Part shown: in pieces, positions 15,554 through 25,600 of the stretch
Layout: each line of letters starts with the position of its first letter
Position numbering within the stretch: position 1 is the stretch's first letter
Source of the DNA: Rhodopirellula baltica
GTDB lineage: Bacteria > Planctomycetota > Planctomycetia > Pirellulales > Pirellulaceae
Assembly: GCA_002901265.1 (NCBI GenBank)
Contig: PPHI01000001.1
Span: 653,462-717,461 of the forward strand
Reading direction: 5' to 3'
DNA length: 64,000 bases
The notes under the pieces: generated by a model
Database searches by the model: none
Told to the model about the DNA's origin: nothing
Seen by the model: only the letters and a program-made list of their open reading frames with translations
Program-made: the position numbers and the translations under genes

Positions 15554-16366
15554 ATGCCGATCCAAGTCACTTGCCGACATTGCCTGAAACGATTCCAAGT
15601 AAGCGACAAGTTCGCCGGCAAAACGGGCCCCTGCCCCAATTGTAAGAAGCCGATCGAAATCCCGGCGCTCGATGAACAAGTCGTCATCCACGCCCCCCAG
15701 GACGATTCGCCCAAGGACAGCAAGGGCGAAAGCGTTCTCAAGCCGATCACCCGCAAAGAAACGGACGTCACCCGCACCGGACTGCTGATCACGATTGGCT
15801 CCATCGTGGCAGTTTTCGGGTTGGCCGTTGTGTTCCGCTTCACACATCCCGATGGCGTTCCACTGGCGGCAAAGCTGGTCGCGCTCTTTATCGCCGCACC
15901 GCCACTGATCTGGGCTGGCTACTCCTTTCTTTATGACCAAGAACGCGAGCCCTACGTCGGACCCGAGCTTCGAAATCGCGTGCTGGTCTGTTCTGCGATC
16001 TTTCCACTGATCTGGTGCGTGTACGCGTTTGTGCCCACCTATGTCTTTGAACTCGATCAGATCAACGAAATGTCGTGGGCCGTTTTTGGAGTGACACTGT
16101 GCGTAATGATCGCACTCGGGGGGCTGGCATCCGCGGCAACCTTTGAACTCGAATACTTCAACGGCGTGGTCCATGCCGGAATGTACTTTGTTTCAATCGT
16201 CTTACTGGCGTTTGTCAGTGGCGTTACATTGGCGGGAGTGGAGACAGATCTCGACGAAGACGACGACCGTGATTTGGTGCAGCTTGTCAGCGAATCCGCC
16301 TCGCCCAATCATCAGGGATTTTTTGAGTCTCCCCGCCCGATTCCCCCTACCGCAACTCGCCTGTGA
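15554..16366 (+). CDS. Zinc-ribbon multi-pass membrane protein
   Basis: The first 35 residues form a small zinc ribbon (C7xxC10 and C27xxC30, in VTCRHCLKRF and GPCPNCKKP) of a type frequent at the N-terminus of planctomycete membrane proteins. A polar linker follows. From about residue 73 there are five hydrophobic segments: TGLLITIGSIVAVFGLAVVF, a segment around KLVALFIAAPPLIWAGYSFL, VLVCSAIFPLIWCVYAFV, WAVFGVTLCVMIALGGLA and VHAGMYFVSIVLLAFVSG. The C-terminus is acidic (ETDLDEDDDRD). It partly resembles PrsW-type membrane proteins, but I see no protease motif. The stop overlaps the next start by 4 bases (GTGA), so it is co-translated with the HD hydrolase. Confidence 0.75.
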   Translation: MPIQVTCRHCLKRFQVSDKFAGKTGPCPNCKKPIEIPALDEQVVIHAPQDDSPKDSKGESVLKPITRKETDVTRTGLLITIGSIVAVFGLAVVFRFTHPDGVPLAAKLVALFIAAPPLIWAGYSFLYDQEREPYVGPELRNRVLVCSAIFPLIWCVYAFVPTYVFELDQINEMSWAVFGVTLCVMIALGGLASAATFELEYFNGVVHAGMYFVSIVLLAFVSGVTLAGVETDLDEDDDRDLVQLVSESASPNHQGFFESPRPIPPTATRL

Positions 16367-17721
16367 TTCGCCTTCCCGAAATCGATCTCCTTCACCAAGC
16401 CGGTGCAGGTTCGGGGTCCTTGATTCGGATACCGCCCTCTGATTCCGTTCCGCTCTCTGATCGAGTCCGTCGTCTGCTCGACACTGCCTCGATGCATCGA
16501 CTGGCCGGGATTAGCCAACTTGGTTTGGTCTCTCGCGTCTATCCCGGTGCGACGCACTCGCGTTTGGAGCACACGCTAGGCGTTTACCACAACGCGCTGA
16601 AATTCTTGGCACGTTTTTCAGCCGACGATCGTGGCGCCGCGCTGCTAGATGATGCAAACAGTGACGCATTTGTCTTGGCAGCACTTTTGCACGATGTCGG
16701 GCATTGGCCGTTTTGTCATTGCATCGAAGACATGATGCTGGACGACGTCGCACGTCACGAAGAACGTGCACGTGGTATCATCCTGAGCGGCGAAATTGCA
16801 TCCTTGATCGAAAGCGATTGGCGTTGTTCGCCCGATGACGTGGTCTCGCTTTTAGTCGGCGCCGATTCCGCCAAGCCCGTCGAACGATTCTTGCAAAGCT
16901 GTCTGAGTGGACCTGTCGATATCGACAAGCTCGACTACCTGCAGCGTGACAGTCTGCACTGCGGCGTCGAGTATGGTCGCAACTTCGATTCCGGTCGACT
17001 GATTTCATCGTTGGTCGTTGATCCTCAATCGCACCGTTTGGCGGTCGGCGAGAAAGGACGTACCGCGGCCGAAATGATGGTCTTCGCCCGATACATCATG
17101 TTCAGCGAAGTTTATTGGCATCACGCCGTTCGGGCCGCGACAGCGATGTTGCAACGCAGCGTATTTCTGCTGCGTCACCGGTTGGACTTGTCCGCTTCGC
17201 TAAAGCTCGGCGATGCGGAATGGATCGCGCAGCTTCGCCGGACCGCTGCGGGAAGCTTGGCCGAACCAATGGTCGAAGGCTTGTTCGGTTCTCGTCGCCA
17301 GCTTTTCAAACGCGTTGTCGAATTCAGTGTCATCAACGGCGGAGAGGTGCATCAAACTTTGGCACACCGTCCGCACTGGTGGCTGGTCACGTTGGCCGAA
17401 GAACTCGCCGAGCGGCTGTCGAAACAATACAACGTGCCCGTCGCGCCGGCAGACATCTTGATCGATGCGCCACCGGTCAAATTGGAAGTCGACATCAACA
17501 CCGTTGTCATTCACCACGACGGTACTCCATCGCGGCTCGGCGACGCTTCACCTGTTGCCGCTGTCCTTGCCGAACGCCAGTTTGATCATCACGTCAAGCG
17601 AGTGCGTTTGTTCGTCCGCCCAGACCTCCGTGAACTGCTCGCAGAAAAGCTGCCGACCGGGAAGCACTGGGCCGATCTGTTGCTCGAAACGGCTGAACTC
17701 GCAGAGAACCAATGGGCGTAA
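16363..17721 (+). CDS. HD-domain phosphohydrolase
   Basis: This 452-residue protein of the dGTPase/SAMHD1-like HD superfamily carries YPGATHSRLEHTLGVYHNAL with the first metal-binding His near residue 65. The HD pair is in ALLHDVGHWPFCHCIEDM (His110, Asp111), and a later conserved stretch is GPVDIDKLDYLQRDSLHCGV (Asp metal ligand). A conserved YIMFSEVYWHHAVRAATAML follows. Such proteins hydrolyse nucleotide triphosphates or other phosphoesters; the substrate is unknown. The GTG start overlaps the previous stop by 4 bases, and the 3' end overlaps nagB by 10 bases, suggesting a three-gene transcript. Confidence 0.88.
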   Translation: MIRLPEIDLLHQAGAGSGSLIRIPPSDSVPLSDRVRRLLDTASMHRLAGISQLGLVSRVYPGATHSRLEHTLGVYHNALKFLARFSADDRGAALLDDANSDAFVLAALLHDVGHWPFCHCIEDMMLDDVARHEERARGIILSGEIASLIESDWRCSPDDVVSLLVGADSAKPVERFLQSCLSGPVDIDKLDYLQRDSLHCGVEYGRNFDSGRLISSLVVDPQSHRLAVGEKGRTAAEMMVFARYIMFSEVYWHHAVRAATAMLQRSVFLLRHRLDLSASLKLGDAEWIAQLRRTAAGSLAEPMVEGLFGSRRQLFKRVVEFSVINGGEVHQTLAHRPHWWLVTLAEELAERLSKQYNVPVAPADILIDAPPVKLEVDINTVVIHHDGTPSRLGDASPVAAVLAERQFDHHVKRVRLFVRPDLRELLAEKLPTGKHWADLLLETAELAENQWA

Positions 17722-18509
17722 GCACCACCATCAACGGCATCTCCGTCCTGGTTTGTGATACCGCGGAGGCAGCTTCCGAAGCCACAGCAAAGCTGATCGC
17801 CAATCAGCTCAATGCGAATCCGCGATGCGTGCTGGGGTTGGCAACCGGTGGTACGCCACTGATGACGTACCAGTCATTGATCGCGATGAACCAAAGCGGT
17901 CAATGCAGTTTTCAAAACGCGACGACGTTCAATCTGGACGAATACGTTGGCTTGGCGGCAGACCACCCGCAAAGTTATCGCTCGTTCATGAACGACAACT
18001 TGTTCTCCAAAATCGACGTGCCGATTGAGCAGACATACGTCCCCGATGGACTGGCTGACAACATCGCCGAACATTGCTCACAGTACGAAGCAATGATCGA
18101 TCGCCATGGCGGCATTGATTTGCAGCTTCTGGGAATCGGGCACAACGGGCATATCGCGTTCAATGAACCCGGTTCCGATTCGCAAACCAAGACTCGATTG
18201 GTCGATTTGGCTGGAAATACCATTGAACAGAACGCGAGATTTTTTAGCTCAGCCGATGAGGTTCCACGGCAGGCGATCACGATGGGCATCGCGACCATTC
18301 TGAAAGCCAAACAGATTGTTTTGTTGGCAATGGGCAGCGGCAAAGTCGATGCCGTGAACGCAATGTTGCTTGGCGAAGTCAGTGCAGATGTCCCTGCTAG
18401 CTTCCTGCGTGAGCACCCTGCCGTTACTGTCGTCCTCGACCGAGATGCCGCGGCCGGCTTGGGGATCGACACCACGCGTAAGATGCCAACAGAGCAACAG
18501 ACAACCTAA
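17712..18509 (+). CDS. nagB: Glucosamine-6-phosphate deaminase
   Basis: NagB converts glucosamine-6-phosphate to fructose-6-phosphate and ammonia, linking amino-sugar breakdown to glycolysis. The 265-residue protein has the expected motifs: LGLATGGTPLMTYQSLI, TTFNLDEYVGL (catalytic Asp), HPQSYRSFMNDNLF, LLGIGHNGHIAFNEPGS (catalytic His and Glu region), QAITMGIATIL and VLLAMGSGKVDAVNAML. Length is normal. It overlaps the HD gene by 10 bases and precedes the YpdA-like gene by 29 bases. No nagA is present in this window. Confidence 0.94.
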   Translation: MGVSTTINGISVLVCDTAEAASEATAKLIANQLNANPRCVLGLATGGTPLMTYQSLIAMNQSGQCSFQNATTFNLDEYVGLAADHPQSYRSFMNDNLFSKIDVPIEQTYVPDGLADNIAEHCSQYEAMIDRHGGIDLQLLGIGHNGHIAFNEPGSDSQTKTRLVDLAGNTIEQNARFFSSADEVPRQAITMGIATILKAKQIVLLAMGSGKVDAVNAMLLGEVSADVPASFLREHPAVTVVLDRDAAAGLGIDTTRKMPTEQQTT

Positions 18510-18538
18510 CCCACTCGCCCAACGCGATATCCAAAGCC

Positions 18539-19603
18539 ATGAGCCCTTCAAACGAGCCCGCCCAATCAACAGAAGTCGCGATCGTCGGTGCCGGGCCGAT
18601 TGGGCTCGAGCTTGCCGTCGCTTTGAAAAAGGCCGGTGTGGACTCCGTGGTTTTCGATGCGGGCCCGATCGGGCAAACGATCGCGTGGTGGGCACCTCAG
18701 ACGCGTTGGTTCAGCAGCAACGAGCGGATCGCGATCGCAGGCGTGCCCTTGTTGACAACGGATCAATCTAAGGCGACGCGTGAAGAATACCTGATGTACC
18801 TGCGAGGCGTGGTGACGCAGTTCGATTTGAACGTCCACCCGTATTGCCCGGTCGTTGATGTGCAAGCGTCAGGCGACGGATTTTGTGTCACGACCAAACC
18901 GTCTGGCAATGTCACGCCTTGGAATGCCCGTGCGGTTGTGCTGGCCGTTGGCGGAACCGATCACCCACGCAAGCTTGGCATCCCCGGCGAAGACCTGCCG
19001 CACGTTGATGGCTATCTACGAGAAACGCATCGGTACTTTGGCCGTCGCGTTCTAATCATCGGTGGACGCAACAGTGCAATCGAAGCGGCGCTGCGATTAC
19101 ATCATGCCGGTGCGCATGTTTCGCTCAGCTATCGTGGCGACGAGTTACCAGAAGACGGCATCAAGTATTGGTTGTTGCCGGAAATCAAAGGCTTGCTGAA
19201 AGCTGGCCGCATCGAAAACTTCGTCGGTACCGAAGCAGTGCAGATCTCATCGCGAACGGTCAGCCTGCGGCGAAAGTCAGACGACGCATTGATCGAAGTT
19301 CCCGCCGACGACGTGCTGAGCTTGATCGGATACTCGCAAGATAAAACGTTGCTGACGTCCGCCGGCATTCACTTGCTCGATGAAGTGAAACGCCCTGAGT
19401 ATGACCCGGAAACGATGCAGACCAACGTTCCTGGAATCTATGTTGCCGGGACCGCGGTCGCCGGTTCGCAAACCAGCAAGTACAAGACGTTTCTGGAGAA
19501 CTGTCACGACCATGTCGACAAGATTGTCTCGCATTTAACGGGTCAGTCCGTCGAGCATTCGCGTGAGTACGAATCGCAAATCGTGGCACAGCCGGAGAGC
19601 TAG
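18539..19603 (+). CDS. YpdA-family FAD/NAD(P)-dependent disulfide reductase-like protein
   Basis: This 354-residue flavoprotein starts with a dinucleotide fold (VAIVGAGPIGLELAVALKKA) followed by FSSNERIAIAGVPLLTT, the layout of the YpdA group. A second NAD(P) fold is RRVLIIGGRNSAIEAALRL. The C-terminal FAD-contact stretch is GIYVAGTAVAGSQTSKYKTF. YpdA reduces bacillithiol disulfide in Firmicutes; the thiol used here is unknown, so the symbol is left blank. There is no CxxC redox pair as in thioredoxin reductase, in line with YpdA. The 3' end overlaps miaA tail to tail by 4 bases. Confidence 0.82.
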   Translation: MSPSNEPAQSTEVAIVGAGPIGLELAVALKKAGVDSVVFDAGPIGQTIAWWAPQTRWFSSNERIAIAGVPLLTTDQSKATREEYLMYLRGVVTQFDLNVHPYCPVVDVQASGDGFCVTTKPSGNVTPWNARAVVLAVGGTDHPRKLGIPGEDLPHVDGYLRETHRYFGRRVLIIGGRNSAIEAALRLHHAGAHVSLSYRGDELPEDGIKYWLLPEIKGLLKAGRIENFVGTEAVQISSRTVSLRRKSDDALIEVPADDVLSLIGYSQDKTLLTSAGIHLLDEVKRPEYDPETMQTNVPGIYVAGTAVAGSQTSKYKTFLENCHDHVDKIVSHLTGQSVEHSREYESQIVAQPES

Positions 19604-20565
19604 CCGCTGACTCGTTCGACCAGCCATTCAAGGATTGCGTCGAAACCTTCGAAGTCAGCAACTTGTACGGTCGTGATTTCGGAAAAGGATCGGAACCACG
19701 TTTCCTGCCGGCGGGCAAGCTGCCGAGTGTGGGCGGCGACTTCTTCGATCACTGTCTCGATCGGCGTAGACTCCCCACCGCGAATCCACTCGATGACTTC
19801 ACGATATCCGACTGCTTGTGCGGCGGTGCGTGAAAGCTCGCCATGGTCGCTGAGCAGTCGCCTTACTTCGTCGACCAGTCCGATTCGGAACATCTCATTG
19901 ACGCGTTGATTGATCCGCTGATGCAGTTGGGCACGCGGGTGCTGGATCGCGAAGACCTTGCAGGCGTCAGCATGCGTTTGTTGATCGAATTGGACTTGGC
20001 GGTGGCTGAGCGGGAATCCAGTGGCTTTGGCGACTTCTAAGGCACGGATCATTCGCCGCACATCGTTCGGGGCGATGCGACTCGCTGACAACGGGTCGAC
20101 CTGTTGAAGCCGGGTGCGAAGTGGTTCGACGCCAAATCGTTCGACGTCTTTTTCGACCGCTTCACGAAACGCCCAATCTGGCGGCGGGCCGGGATCGAAG
20201 CCGCGCAAGATCGCTTTGAGGAACATCGGTGTGCCGCCGACAAAGATCGGTACCGCAGACCGGTCCAGGATCTCTTGGACACATTGGTGAGCGGCATCCA
20301 GGTAGCACGCCACCGAAAAATCTTCATCCGGATCGGCCAAATCCAGCAGGTGGTGGGGAACCTGTTGGCGGTCCTCGGGTGTCGGTTTAGCAGTCCCAAT
20401 TTCCATCTGGCGGTAAACGGCGATGGAATCGAGTGACAATATTTCGCCACCGAGTCGCTTGGCGAGTTCGATCGCCAAGGAGCTCTTGCCCGATGCGGTT
20501 GCACCGGTCAGGACGATGGTTTTGTCGATCAGTGATGGGTAAGTTGAAACGATCGAGTCAGGCAT
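19600..20565 (-). CDS. miaA: tRNA dimethylallyltransferase MiaA
   Basis: MiaA adds a dimethylallyl group to adenosine-37 of tRNAs that read codons starting with U. The P-loop is VLTGATASGKSSLAIELAKR; LSLDSIAVYRQMEIGTAKPT follows, then VPHHLLDLADPDEDFSVA, VFVGGT-type FVGGTPMFLKAILRG, and AAQAVGYREVIEWI. From the ATG at 20565 the protein has 321 residues, normal for the family; a GTG at 20610 would add 15 residues unlike MiaA. It is transcribed towards the YpdA-like gene. Confidence 0.93.
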   Translation of the reverse strand: MPDSIVSTYPSLIDKTIVLTGATASGKSSLAIELAKRLGGEILSLDSIAVYRQMEIGTAKPTPEDRQQVPHHLLDLADPDEDFSVACYLDAAHQCVQEILDRSAVPIFVGGTPMFLKAILRGFDPGPPPDWAFREAVEKDVERFGVEPLRTRLQQVDPLSASRIAPNDVRRMIRALEVAKATGFPLSHRQVQFDQQTHADACKVFAIQHPRAQLHQRINQRVNEMFRIGLVDEVRRLLSDHGELSRTAAQAVGYREVIEWIRGGESTPIETVIEEVAAHTRQLARRQETWFRSFSEITTVQVADFEGFDAILEWLVERVSG

Positions 20566-20646
20566 GCGGATCAGGTGTGCGTCAAAAGCTGAATCGGAAC
20601 GATTTGTCACGTTGTTCCGATCCGCTAAAGTTTAGGCGAAGAGGGC

Positions 20647-21255
20647 ATGACCGGTAAACGCGTGGTAAAATTGCCTGCTATGGGGATGACATATTTCAAG
20701 CGATACCGGATGGAGTTCGACCTTCGCAATTTGCGAAGCGATGAGCCTATGGTTCCGGCCGAGTATGAGTTGGTGGCGTTTGCCGCTGACCAGCTGCGTG
20801 AGCATGCGATTGCCAAGTACAACAGCTTCCGATACGAGCTGGACGCCGATGTGTTTCCATGTTTGGCCCGTCGCGACGGATGTTTGAAGCTGATGCGCGA
20901 CATCACCAGCCGGCACGACTTCGTCCCCCAGGCTACTTGGCTGATCAGGCATCTGGAACAAGATCCGACAACGGGATCGATTTGCAAGCTGCCCGTCGGA
21001 ACGATCCAGGGTTTGTCGAGCGACGGCTGGGGAGCAGTTCAGAATCTGGGGGTGTCCCCGCTGCATCGCGGGAAGGGGCTCGGCAGTATCTTGCTGGCCA
21101 AGGCCGCGTCTGGCTTCGCGAGCGTCGGTCTTGAAAAAATGCACCTGGAAGTCACGACCGAAAACACGGGTGCGGTACGACTGTACGAGCGAATGGGGTT
21201 TCGCAAATCTCGGATTGTCTACAAGGCGGCTGAAGTCGCCGGCGCACGTTCTTAG
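20647..21255 (+). CDS. GNAT-family N-acetyltransferase
   Basis: The C-terminal half carries the GNAT acetyl-CoA site: NLGVSPLHRGKGLGSILLAK matches the Q/RxxGxG/A loop, then EKMHLEVTTENTGAVRLYER and MGFRKSRIVYKA. The N-terminal 90 residues are variable. The protein has 202 residues and uses acetyl-CoA to acetylate an amine; the substrate is unknown. A short GAGG precedes the ATG closely. It lies between divergent miaA and the YbdK-type ligase and does not clearly form an operon. Confidence 0.86.
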   Translation: MTGKRVVKLPAMGMTYFKRYRMEFDLRNLRSDEPMVPAEYELVAFAADQLREHAIAKYNSFRYELDADVFPCLARRDGCLKLMRDITSRHDFVPQATWLIRHLEQDPTTGSICKLPVGTIQGLSSDGWGAVQNLGVSPLHRGKGLGSILLAKAASGFASVGLEKMHLEVTTENTGAVRLYERMGFRKSRIVYKAAEVAGARS

Positions 21256-21395
21256 ACGTGTGCTGATTCGCTCGCGTCATTCTGTAATGGACGCTGCCCT
21301 AGTAGCCTTTCTCACGCCGGTCGCCTTTGGCACATAACGTGCACCTCGGTGGATGAAATCGCAGGACCATTCGCTTCCCCGAAATCACCATTGCT

Positions 21396-22520
21396 ATGGA
21401 CATCCCAGCCGTCGGCGTCGAAGAAGAGTATCAGCTCGTAGATCCAAATTCGGGAGCGATGCGGGCAGACTGCAAACGTGTGATGCGTCGCTTAAACGGC
21501 AAGGTGACCGCAGAGATCCAGCATGAACTGCATCTTTCGCAGATCGAGATGGCGTCTCCGATCTGCCACACGCTGGATGAAGCACAGCAATCATTGGTCG
21601 ATACCCGACAGGCGCTCTCGCGGGCCGCGATGCAAACAGGTGCGGCATTATCGGCAGCCGGTACCAATCCACTGCCGCTGCCGCACACCGACGACATCAC
21701 GCCCAAAGAACGCTACAACCGGATGACGCAGCAGTACCAGCAGCTGGCACGTGATCTGTTTATCTTCGGTTGTCACGTTCACGTTTCGATGCCCGATCGC
21801 GTGCTTGGGCTGGAGGTGATGAACCGAGCGCGTCGTTGGTTGCCAGCGCTGCTCGCGATCACCGCGAACAGTCCTTTTTGGGACGGCCACGATACAGGGT
21901 ATGCCAGCTATCGACGTGAGTTATGGGCACAGTGGCCGATGGCAGGCCCACCACCGCATTTTCAAAGTTACGCCGACTACCAAGAAACGATTGCTGACTT
22001 GATCCAAGTCGGCGCGATTGCAGACGAGAGTTTCATCTACTGGGATGTTCGTCTGCCTGAAAAAATTCCGACGATCGAGTTCCGTGTCGCGGATGTGATG
22101 CTGCACGTTGAGGACGTTGTAGCGTATGTCGGACTGATACGAGCGATAGTGATGCAGACTCAAGTCGACATGGACGATCGCGTCACACAGGAGCCTATCT
22201 GTAACCAATTGCTCCGCCACGCGATGTGGCAGGCAGCTCGCTATGGTGTTTCGGAAAAATTGATTGACCCTGTCGAAAAAAAGCCACTTGATGCGCACCG
22301 TCTACTCGGGCGTCTCTTTGATTGGTGCGCACCGGTGCTGAAACAATCCGGTGACGTTGATCGCGTCGAGTCATTTCTTCATCGCTTATCACAGCACGGA
22401 AATGGCGCGATGAAGCAACGTGAGTGGGCGGGCAATTCGCTCGATTTTTCTGAGGCCGTCCGCTGCTGCGTTCGAGAGACTGCACACGGTATTTCCCTTG
22501 CTGATTGCTCTAGTCAGTAA
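21396..22520 (+). CDS. YbdK-type carboxylate-amine ligase (GCS2 family)
   Basis: This 374-residue protein belongs to the glutamate-cysteine ligase 2 family. Motifs are VGVEEEYQLVDP (metal/ATP-binding Glu), EIQHELHLSQIEMASPICH, GCHVHVSMPD, LPALLAITANSPFWDGHDTG and TIEFRVADV. E. coli YbdK is a weak glutamate-cysteine ligase; other members join different amino acids or amines. The true substrate here is not visible. Upstream 140 bases hold no recognised regulatory element. With the YpdA-like reductase nearby it could belong to low-molecular-weight thiol chemistry, but that is only a guess. Confidence 0.88.
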   Translation: MDIPAVGVEEEYQLVDPNSGAMRADCKRVMRRLNGKVTAEIQHELHLSQIEMASPICHTLDEAQQSLVDTRQALSRAAMQTGAALSAAGTNPLPLPHTDDITPKERYNRMTQQYQQLARDLFIFGCHVHVSMPDRVLGLEVMNRARRWLPALLAITANSPFWDGHDTGYASYRRELWAQWPMAGPPPHFQSYADYQETIADLIQVGAIADESFIYWDVRLPEKIPTIEFRVADVMLHVEDVVAYVGLIRAIVMQTQVDMDDRVTQEPICNQLLRHAMWQAARYGVSEKLIDPVEKKPLDAHRLLGRLFDWCAPVLKQSGDVDRVESFLHRLSQHGNGAMKQREWAGNSLDFSEAVRCCVRETAHGISLADCSSQ

Positions 22521-22639
22521 AAAAATAAAAGAAGGGTCGCGAACCCACCCGCCGCCGCACTGTCGTGAGATCCAAACTGGTATCATCGTTTGCTCCGTCA
22601 TAATTTTGACTGGGCAAGCTCATCACAGTCTGGGTTCGC

Positions 22640-25600
22640 ATGATGCAATTCGAAAGCGAAAGTCTACTCGATCGTCACGTCGATCAAACCATTGATTTCA
22701 CTGTCATACGCGCCGAAATGCGTCGTTTAGCGGATCAGGGTTTGTATCTTGATAATTATGAATATGTGAAGTCACAGCTTGGTGATGACCTGCTGCAATG
22801 GCCGGGTTGCGAAGGAGGCCTATTGGCGTTGCGAATCGCTGACTGTCTTGGCGGAACGCAATTGGCGAACGTGTTGACGTATCGTTTGGGGCGACTCTAC
22901 CCAGACAATCTCGAAGTCAGGTTTTTGCGCACGATGCAAAAACTTTCGCGGCAGCCTCTGGCACGTGTTTGGCTGCAAATTCGGGATCAACAGCTGGAGA
23001 CTGACGATCCAGAGTTGCAGTCACAGTGGGCCGTCGTGAAGGGCTTAATCCTTTGTGGGATGCGAGACTTTGATCGAGGATTTGAGTTGCTTGAGCAGGG
23101 GCACTCGCTGTTGCCAGACGACCCACGCCCGGTGCTTCGGATCGCAACGGCGCATCTGTCAAATGACCGTTTGGACCTTGCCATCCAAACGTGTCGAGAT
23201 GCGGTTGCGATGATCCCTAGCTACCCGCCATCGATTCAAACGCTTTCGCACCTGTTGCTGCAAGACAATCAGGTCGACGAAGCATTCGAAGTGCTCCGCG
23301 ATTCGATCGGTACAACACAATCTGGTGGGTGCAGGTTACAGCTCGCAAGTATGGAGATTCAGCGGCGTCAGTATGCTGCCGCGAAAGAGCTGATTGGTGA
23401 TTTGGAAGATTACTTTCCGTTAGCGGATCCGGCACGCAATGGCCGAGCGAAACAGGACAGTGTCCGTTCGTCGCTCGCGAAAATGCGATCCGAATTGGCT
23501 TGCTACGATGGCGACTACGAAACTGCGATCGCGCTGGCACACGAAGCAAACAATAAGTTTCATGACACTTTGGTCGAGAATCTCAAAAACAATCGTGAAG
23601 GCGGAAAGCGGAAGCGTCTTGATGTCCCATTTGTACGACAAAACGATGTGACGTGCGCACCCGCGACACTCGCGATGTTGTCCGCCTACTGGGGCATCGA
23701 GGTCGATCACGACGCGGTCGTAAACGAGATCTGCTATGACGGCACAGCTCCTGTACGCCAACGCGCATGGGCCGAAGCAAACGGGATGGTCGTACGCGAG
23801 TTTCGTCTGACGGAACAAGTCGCACATCAGCTAATTGATGCGGAGATTCCCTTCGGTATCTCGAGTGTTGACCCGGGTGGCGGGCACATCAACGTCGTTT
23901 GCGGATACGATTCGAGAAGGGGTGTCTTGTTAATGCAAGATCCAGGGACATGGCACGGGATCGAAGCGTTGTTGCGGGAGTTTATTGAGCAGTATCAAGC
24001 GTTCGGACCGCGTGGATTGGTGCTGATTCCACAAGGCAAGCAGAGCTTGCTTGAGGGAATCGAGATGCCGGACGTGGATCGCTATGACCAACAGCACGCA
24101 ATCGCGATCGCACTGCAAAAGCATGATCGTGACGATGCCGTGGCGATTCTAGATTCGATGCGATCGTCCGATCCGGACAACCTGATCACGTTGTGGTCCG
24201 AAGTTGAATTGGCTCGCTACGATTTCAATTTGCCGCAGCGATTGAATGTGATTCAGAAGTTGCGTGAAAACTTTCCCGATACGGAATTGCTAACCCTCGC
24301 TGAGTGTGACTTGTTAGCAATGATCGATCGTCAAGACAAAGTGATTGAGCGTTTGCGCGAGTGCGTGCGTGGGGAAACGCCAAGCATCGAAAGTCGATTG
24401 CGTTTGTTGACCCGTTTAGAGAGCGAATCGGATAGCGAGGAAAAACACGAGCAGCTTCGCAGGATTCTCAAGGACGCACCGACAAATCCAGAGGGGCTGT
24501 CCCAGGAAGCGATTTTGCTTTGGGATCGAATGCAACGGGACGATGCGTTGGAGCTTTTGCGTCTGGCTTCGATGACGGGAGAGCGCGATGAAGATCATGC
24601 GCGGCGGTATCTGGCAGCCGCGGCGCGGATGAACCGTCAAGACGAAGCGATCGAGGTGATGCGTGTTCGCTTTGAAAAGCATGGTCACGCGAGCGGCCAA
24701 CCTGGAATGACGTATGCATACGCTCTTGCAAGAACAACTCACGCCGATCGTGCGGCGGAAGTCATTCGCAAAGCCTTGCAGGTACGTCCCGAAGACGGCG
24801 ATTTGTTGTGTGAAGCTGCCTCCGCCCTCGGTCGGTTTGAAAAACCTTCTGTCGGACTTGAGTTGCTGGAAAACGCGACCATTCCGCTTCCAAAAGACCA
24901 GGTGTTGTACGCCAAGGCAAACCTGGCGCTCAGTGCAGGGCAACCCGACGAAGCTTTAGAGGCGTTGCTGGATTTGCATCACCTGCAACCGATGAATTTC
25001 GATGCGGTCTCACGTATCGCAGACCTCAAAGCGACCGTCGGAGGCATTGGCGGTGCGATCGAATTCTTGGAACGAATTACCTGTCGTCACCCGCATTGCC
25101 GTGGCCTGCTGTCGATTACGGCCGAATACATGCATCGTGCGGCACGCTACGAAGATGCCGTCGGATACTTGGACCGAATCTTGGAGACCTGTGATTTTGA
25201 CGCCTGGGCTTGGCGAGAGCGATCATTGGTTTGCTCGGCCGCCGGATGGTATGACGAAGCCTATCGAAGCGCCGTCCGAGGGCTGGAATGCGAGCGGTCG
25301 GCGATGTCGTACAACATTCTCGCCGAGGCCGAGTCTGGTCAAGGTGATGTGGAATCTGCAGTCAACCATTGCCGCCAAGCGGTGCAATTGGACTGCGATT
25401 ATCCACCCGCAATGTTGACGTGGGTGAAGCTCTGCAAAAATGAGGACGAAAACAAAGAGACGCTCGACGAGATCTTTCAGCAGCTGGTCTTTCAACACAG
25501 CAACGGCGATGGCGTGATCGCATACAAGCGTTTTTCAACGGGTTTCGTTGATGACGCAAAGCTTTGTTCGCAGTATCAGCAACTCCGTGAAGTCCGGCCG

